From an uncultured Lachnospiraceae bacterium (GTDB lineage Bacteria > Bacillota > Clostridia > Lachnospirales > Lachnospiraceae), in the NCBI GenBank assembly GCA_910584915.1, contig CAJUDM010000001.1, positions 13,929 through 57,491 of the forward strand: 43,563 nt of DNA. Reading direction: 5' to 3'. The notes under the pieces are model-generated. The model ran no database searches, was not told where the DNA came from, and saw only the letters and a list, made by a program, of their open reading frames with translations. Positions within the stretch are counted from its first letter, which is position 1, and each line of letters opens with the position of its first letter. The translations under genes were made by a program, and so were the position numbers. Positions 38,748 through 43,563 of this stretch are shown piece after piece.

Positions 38748-41118
38748 CTGTCTTTTCCTTTTCACCTTTCCCGAGTTTTCTCTGACAGCCCGCCAGATCT
38801 ATCCTGCGTTTTCCATATGAGATTGCCAGCGAACAGATCACTGTGATCCACAGCACCGCCGAAACCGCATTTCCCGCTTTCCAGTATCCCTTCCCGACAA
38901 AATCAACCACCACTTTGCCCTTATATCCCGATGGTATTTTCACCCGCAGTACATTGTTCCCGCCGGAAACAACAGATAAAACCTCCCCGTTATTTCCGTT
39001 TACCGCCCGATAGCCCGGATAATATAATAGATTGCACTCTACATAACTGTCTGCCTCACCTTTGTTCTCACACTGAAACTCCACATGCGAATTTTCCCTC
39101 TTATAATCTTTAAACGTCACTCCCTCTCCCGACACCGCCTGCGTATAGGGCAATTCCGATGTATCCGTGCCGGCCGGCAGATACTCCCCGTTTCCGATCA
39201 TGCCCGATCCCATAGCAGCCGCCTCCCTGAAATCCGACCATGTCCTCCCCTGAATCTCATGGTTCAGGTAAAAACTGCCGCCGAACACTGTCAGCACCAA
39301 TATGGAAACCGCAAAACAGGTACCCTTTTTTCCATCGCCGGACTGGCTCAATACGGCAAACAGGCAGCACCCCAGAAAGCAGAAAGCGATCGTCACTATG
39401 ACCAGAAAGCGATAGGGAAACTGAATACTGTAGACCACCTTCCGCAGTCCTTCCGATATCTCACTTACAGCATCCCACGGAAAAATATTCAGGCTCATAA
39501 ACATTGCCAGGATTCCCACGAATGCTGCCGCCCTTATCTTTGGATACTCCGCAAATTCCCGCAGGCTTTTTCCCCCTGTTCCTTTCGCTCTCAGATAAAG
39601 AAAGCTGAAAAAAACCACCGCCAGCGGGATTCCCATCCCGTAAGCCCTCACATACTGCATCCCCGAAACATACATATAGGAGGACCAGCCTTTCCACGGG
39701 AAAAACCAGAAAAGCTGAGCCGGATAAAGCCCCAGGATCTGGATTGGATTCCCCGTATCAAATACATTCAGCCCGGCGTTTATAGAATAATCCAAAAAGG
39801 GAATCAGATACCATAAGCTGAGTCCCACAGCGAGAAGCGCTGCCTTCACAAAGGTAAAAAACGTGCTCTTTCTGAAAAAACGCTTATGGAGAAACAGGCA
39901 GATCACTGCGGTAAATACGGCCACAAATTCCAGACTCAACACATGGGAATACAACACTCCCATATAACCGAATGCCAGCAAAAATACAGTCTTCCTGTCC
40001 CTGACTTCCTCCTCCTTCTCTGAAAATACCCTGGCAAGCCCAAGGCAGATCAGGGGCAGGAATGTCATGGCAATAAACTCCCCTATCGCCGCTCTGTCAT
40101 AAATATTGTAGAGCCTGTACAGAGACAGTGTATAGACAGCACTTCCCCATAAACCGATCCGTCTGTTTGCAAAAATATTTTTAAAACTGAAATAGGACAA
40201 AATCACCGTCAACAGATTGACAAACACAATATCCGCTTTCAGGCAAAAGGAAAGGTCAAATCCGGCTGCCCGAAGCAGCGCCGCCGGCCAGAGGAACACT
40301 TCAGGATACATGATCGACATCGGATATCCCATGCCAAACATGCAGTAGGATTCCATCCTCGCGGGAAAATGCCCGTTCATCCACTCTCTCGCGATTCCCT
40401 CGATCCGGTTCAGATGGAAATACGCGTCATCTCCCAGATGCGTATAATCCGTCAGTAAGTTAGCGCAGGACAGCAGGCCTATCAAAAACAACCCAAACAA
40501 TATCTTTCTTTCCGCCTCTCCCGGCATTTTTTCCCTGTTCCACACAAGGAAATAAAACAACACATCCGCCACCAGGGAGAAAAACAGAACAAAAAACAGG
40601 GCCATACTGTATTCCTGCCTTGTATGCACCACTCTGAAATCAGTTACTGTAAGCCTTCCAGTCCCGGTATACAGGATTTCCGCCCTCAGATCTTCCGCAT
40701 CCTCAAGCAGCATAAAACGGTAGGAAATTTCCTTCTGAATATGGGAGGGGCGCAGCGACACCGTATTTTCGTACAACTGTCGATACCCCACAGTCTCAGA
40801 AACCACACGGCTCACCTGCTCAGCATCCGCATCATATTCTATCCGAACCTCGTACACGCCCTTTTTCAGCCCCGGAAGTTCCATCGCCAGAAAAACCTGA
40901 TCTGGCAGCGCAGTGTTTTCACTGACCACATATGCCCCGGAAGCCTCCATAGTCCCGCCGCATACCTGCATCTTCTGATCATGAAAGGAATAACTCTCTT
41001 TTCCGCGGCTCATTCCATAAAGGCAGAACAGCACAAAAGAAAGCTGGATCAATACCACAATGCTCAGAACTATTCTCTTTTTCCCTCTACTCCATCTTTC
41101 CATCCCGCCTCGCTTCAT
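38725..41118 (-). CDS. YfhO-like membrane protein
   Basis: A 797-residue protein. One N-terminal helix (about 15-35) is followed by an outer domain of about 140 residues, then about eleven helices, then an outer C-terminal domain of about 140 residues ending with a final helix. The first outer loop of the membrane core has LGDDAYFHLNRIEGIARE, matching the acidic GT-C loop. The C-terminal domain has CNLLYYPGYRAVNGNNGEVL and LRVKIPSGYKGKVVVDF, shared with the upstream paralog. The ATG at 41118 is used; ATG at 41103 with a GAGG nearby is an alternative. It starts 5 bases after the upstream paralog ends. The donor is probably a polyprenyl-phosphate sugar. Confidence 0.83.
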   Translation of the reverse strand: MKRGGMERWSRGKKRIVLSIVVLIQLSFVLFCLYGMSRGKESYSFHDQKMQVCGGTMEASGAYVVSENTALPDQVFLAMELPGLKKGVYEVRIEYDADAEQVSRVVSETVGYRQLYENTVSLRPSHIQKEISYRFMLLEDAEDLRAEILYTGTGRLTVTDFRVVHTRQEYSMALFFVLFFSLVADVLFYFLVWNREKMPGEAERKILFGLFLIGLLSCANLLTDYTHLGDDAYFHLNRIEGIAREWMNGHFPARMESYCMFGMGYPMSIMYPEVFLWPAALLRAAGFDLSFCLKADIVFVNLLTVILSYFSFKNIFANRRIGLWGSAVYTLSLYRLYNIYDRAAIGEFIAMTFLPLICLGLARVFSEKEEEVRDRKTVFLLAFGYMGVLYSHVLSLEFVAVFTAVICLFLHKRFFRKSTFFTFVKAALLAVGLSLWYLIPFLDYSINAGLNVFDTGNPIQILGLYPAQLFWFFPWKGWSSYMYVSGMQYVRAYGMGIPLAVVFFSFLYLRAKGTGGKSLREFAEYPKIRAAAFVGILAMFMSLNIFPWDAVSEISEGLRKVVYSIQFPYRFLVIVTIAFCFLGCCLFAVLSQSGDGKKGTCFAVSILVLTVFGGSFYLNHEIQGRTWSDFREAAAMGSGMIGNGEYLPAGTDTSELPYTQAVSGEGVTFKDYKRENSHVEFQCENKGEADSYVECNLLYYPGYRAVNGNNGEVLSVVSGGNNVLRVKIPSGYKGKVVVDFVGKGYWKAGNAVSAVLWITVICSLAISYGKRRIDLAGCQRKLGKGEKEKTDEKHKMG

Positions 41119-41123
41119 CCTGT

Positions 41124-43400
41124 CTATTGTCTGTTTCTCTGTTTTCTTTTCGCGGCATGTACCCTTACATAATACATGCCCAAAATACACCACCCGATAA
41201 ACGTCACCGCCTCCGACGCCCTCCAGTACCAGGGACTGACAAAGGAAGTATAAACCGTCCCCCGGTAGCCGGCAGGCAGTTCCACCCGCACAACGTGGTT
41301 ATCTCCATCCGCGACTGTCAGAGCCTCCCCTGTCTCCATATCTCTCGCCTGATATCCGCGGTAATACAGAAGCGGCAGTTGCACATACCCGCCTACATCG
41401 CCCCGATTCTCACAGGTAAGCTCCACGCCTGCGTGATCCTTCTGAAACCCGTCTGTCAAAACTCCCTCCGAAGGAACTACCCGTCCCGCCTTCAAGAGAC
41501 TCTCGTCCGTTCCGAGCGGCAGGTACTCCCGCCCCGAGAGATAGGAATTGCCGAAAGATTCCTCCTCATATATCTTATAAAAGGGTGAATCCAGGAGAAG
41601 CCCGCTGAAAAACATCCCCGTCACAAGAAACAGTATGATCAGCGTTCCCCCGGCATAAAACCACAGATTACCTCTTCTGCCGCTCTCGTATTCAAACAGT
41701 ACGATACAGCCGCCGACCAACGACAAAAACACTGCCGCAACAACATAGATCCTTGTGGGATACTGTATCGCCGAGACGCCCTTCGCCACAAAGCCGCCAA
41801 ATCCCTGCAGCCTGTTCCACGGAAAATACACACTCGCCATAAACAGGGAAGCCGCCGAGAGCACTGCCGAAAAAATCCCCAGCGTTTTCATCGCTCCCTT
41901 TTCCTGCCGTCTGATCCGCCCTGTCAGGCAGAGACAGCCATAGTAAAATAATCCGATCGTCAGCCCGGCTCCCAGGGTAAAAGGAATCTCTCCCTGCATG
42001 CCGGATACCATATCATGATCCGCCGGACCCGCCAGCCCGAATATCCCCAACATCTGCGGCAGAAGGCTTCCGTATCCCTGTATCTCCCGGGTATAAACCT
42101 GCTCTCCCGTGATGATCAGCTTTTGTGTCGTCATAAAATCCAAGAACGGCACAATAAACCAGAAATTCAACAACAGTATGCCAAGAAACGCCTTCCCTGT
42201 CTCCAGAAGCGTCCCTTTTCTGAATACTCTCTTTATAAAGACAACTCCGACGATCACACTGAAGACCGCCGTTATCTCACAGGTCAGGATGTGGCTCTGG
42301 ACGATACCCGTCACACTCAGTGCCAGTATGATCCAGATCCCCCTGTATTCCTCCCCATCCGCGTCCTCCGACAACAGCCTCCATACCCCGTACACAAACA
42401 GAGGCAGAAACATCGCTGCGGTATACTGTCCCAGATGGTCCTTCAAATACATCACCGCCAGCCGATAAATATTCAATGTATATAGCGCCGCCGCAAACAA
42501 ACCGATCAGCCGGTTTCTGAATATCCTGCCAAAACTCTCACAGGCGATCACCACTGTCCCGACGTTCACCAGAAATTTGTAGATCAGATAAGCCGCCCCC
42601 AGAGGAAATCCCATGATCCGCAGAAATGCCGGAACATAGAGGAAAGTGTCACAATAAAACACCCCTGTGGCATACCCGTAGCCCTGCAGCCAGTTGGGAT
42701 GAATGCGCACTGGAAACTGCCCTGCGAGCAGCGCATCTTTCGTTCCCTCCAGGCGCTGCAGATGGCCGTTCAGATCCGCAGTCGCAATCTCATACCCCGT
42801 GAACAGCGGCACGGAAGACACAAGGATCAGCACGATCATCCCGAAAAGGATACCGCGCCTCTCCATCTCTTTCTCCCACGACAGCATCTCTCCGCCGCCC
42901 CGGGATGCCGTCTTCTCTTTTCGATATAATATGATATCCCAAAATATAAACAGCATCAAGAATGTCACAAGAAATGCTCTCGCGCCGAGATTCGTCTCCG
43001 AAATCCGGGCGCCCTGCACGGTCACCGCGCTGGAGGCATCACACATAACCTTCACCTGCAGGGAATCCGTCTCCTCCGTCAGCCAGAAGTACATATCCGC
43101 CTCCGTCAGCCCGCTGTACAACATGCAGGCATTTGCCAGAATCCCGTCGAAGGACAGTCCCTCCGCCTCCACCATCCAGGCATTTACCATATCATCCTGC
43201 GTCTCATAGGAGAGATGCGCCCTGTAAACGCCGGGATCGAGCGATAAAGCTTCACTGTCAAAAGCAAAACGCCCGTCCTCCTGCTGTATGGCAGAAAATC
43301 CGCCGCCTTCTATATTCCATATTCTGTTTTTCCCGAACAGCCCCGCGATACAGATTATCAATACTAATGCCTGCAGGAGCAAAATCCATTTCTTTTTCAT
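41124..43400 (-). CDS. YfhO-like membrane protein
   Basis: A 758-residue protein with the same plan as the next gene: N-terminal helix (about 4-22), outer domain (about 25-140), a membrane core of about eleven helices beginning with ATADLNGHLQRLEGTKDALL and YCDTFLYVPAFLRIMG, and a C-terminal outer domain with LPLLYYRGYQARDMETGEAL. The ATG at 43400 was chosen over GTG codons just upstream because the hydrophobic signal begins right after it, but the ribosome binding site is poor. The tandem repeat at 43401-43563 begins at the base next to this start codon, so repeat-derived sequence forms its leader. The gene may be driven by a promoter outside the window. Confidence 0.83.
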   Translation of the reverse strand: MKKKWILLLQALVLIICIAGLFGKNRIWNIEGGGFSAIQQEDGRFAFDSEALSLDPGVYRAHLSYETQDDMVNAWMVEAEGLSFDGILANACMLYSGLTEADMYFWLTEETDSLQVKVMCDASSAVTVQGARISETNLGARAFLVTFLMLFIFWDIILYRKEKTASRGGGEMLSWEKEMERRGILFGMIVLILVSSVPLFTGYEIATADLNGHLQRLEGTKDALLAGQFPVRIHPNWLQGYGYATGVFYCDTFLYVPAFLRIMGFPLGAAYLIYKFLVNVGTVVIACESFGRIFRNRLIGLFAAALYTLNIYRLAVMYLKDHLGQYTAAMFLPLFVYGVWRLLSEDADGEEYRGIWIILALSVTGIVQSHILTCEITAVFSVIVGVVFIKRVFRKGTLLETGKAFLGILLLNFWFIVPFLDFMTTQKLIITGEQVYTREIQGYGSLLPQMLGIFGLAGPADHDMVSGMQGEIPFTLGAGLTIGLFYYGCLCLTGRIRRQEKGAMKTLGIFSAVLSAASLFMASVYFPWNRLQGFGGFVAKGVSAIQYPTRIYVVAAVFLSLVGGCIVLFEYESGRRGNLWFYAGGTLIILFLVTGMFFSGLLLDSPFYKIYEEESFGNSYLSGREYLPLGTDESLLKAGRVVPSEGVLTDGFQKDHAGVELTCENRGDVGGYVQLPLLYYRGYQARDMETGEALTVADGDNHVVRVELPAGYRGTVYTSFVSPWYWRASEAVTFIGWCILGMYYVRVHAAKRKQRNRQ

Positions 43401-43563
43401 ATTCCAGTTCCGCAGATGCTGCTCCACCACACTATTACCGAAGACAATTTCCTGCTGCTACGCATCAGTAAATCGTCTTGTGTGCTGTCGCTGCATCTTC
43501 TGTTTTTATTCCAGTTCCGCAGATGCTGCTCCACCACACTATTACCGAAGACAATTTCCTGCT
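43401..43563. repeat. Tandem duplication (107 bp period) with H hairpin, cut by the window end
   Basis: Bases 43401-43456 recur exactly at 43508-43563 (56 of 56), giving a 107-base period with the second unit running off the window. The complete H element is at 43425-43487, with AAGAC/GTCTT, ATTT/AAAT and CTG/CAG stems and outer CACAC/GTGTG. A second H copy begins at 43532. Confidence 0.9.

Overview
The window reads as a surface-polysaccharide locus from a Gram-positive Clostridia, most likely a Lachnospiraceae-type gut anaerobe. The signs are strong AGGAGG-type ribosome binding sites, roughly balanced GC with GC-rich third positions, membrane-anchored GH25 muramidase-like proteins with Ig-like domains, and several families (DUF6020-, DUF6077- and GtrII-like membrane proteins) typical of that group. 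This placement is inference; there is no rRNA or other phylogenetic marker in the window.

Layout. Almost everything is on the minus strand, so transcription runs from right to left. From the right: three tandem paralogous YfhO-like membrane proteins (43400-37248); an AT-rich, promoter-like gap; a DUF6020-like membrane protein; a pseudaminic acid (nonulosonate) cassette of PseF, ATP-grasp enzyme, HAD phosphatase, PseI and PseG (35336-30396); an SGNH hydrolase coupled to a GtrII-like glucosyltransferase, with a GtrB-like polyprenyl-phosphate glycosyltransferase and an acyltransferase-3 (30298-25434); a GT-C-like membrane protein and a small lipoprotein; a WecE aminotransferase plus GNAT acetyltransferase (22713-20857); a second polyprenyl-phosphate glycosyltransferase followed by GT-C-like proteins, an SGNH hydrolase and two membrane proteins of unknown function (20667-11681). 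Two plus-strand genes (a zinc-ribbon protein and a degenerate SGNH protein) separate this from a second minus-strand operon that starts at a good sigma-A promoter near 9650: a large GH25 protein, rmlB, rmlA, a second GH25 protein, rmlC, an ABC-2 polysaccharide export permease and, after a gap, a DUF1266 gene.

How the genes may work together. RmlA and RmlB make dTDP-4-keto-6-deoxyglucose. RmlC takes it toward dTDP-L-rhamnose (RmlD is not in the window), while WecE plus the GNAT could take the same intermediate to dTDP-Fuc4NAc. PseG, PseI and PseF cover the last three steps to CMP-pseudaminic acid, but PseB and PseC are not here. Two DPM1/GtrB-like enzymes would charge undecaprenyl phosphate with sugars, which the many GT-C-like membrane proteins could transfer outside the membrane. 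Membrane-anchored SGNH proteins and the acyltransferase would adjust acyl groups, the ABC permease would export polymer or precursor, and the two GH25 proteins could act where polymer meets peptidoglycan.

The most unusual signals are: (1) a dispersed intergenic hairpin element whose copies differ by compensatory base changes; (2) an extremely Tyr/Asp/Glu-rich cytoplasmic tail on the large GH25 protein; (3) Gly/Glu/Lys/Arg-rich hydrophilic inserts in loops of several unrelated proteins; (4) a nonulosonate cassette with added ATP-grasp and HAD genes; and (5) two structured intergenic regions.
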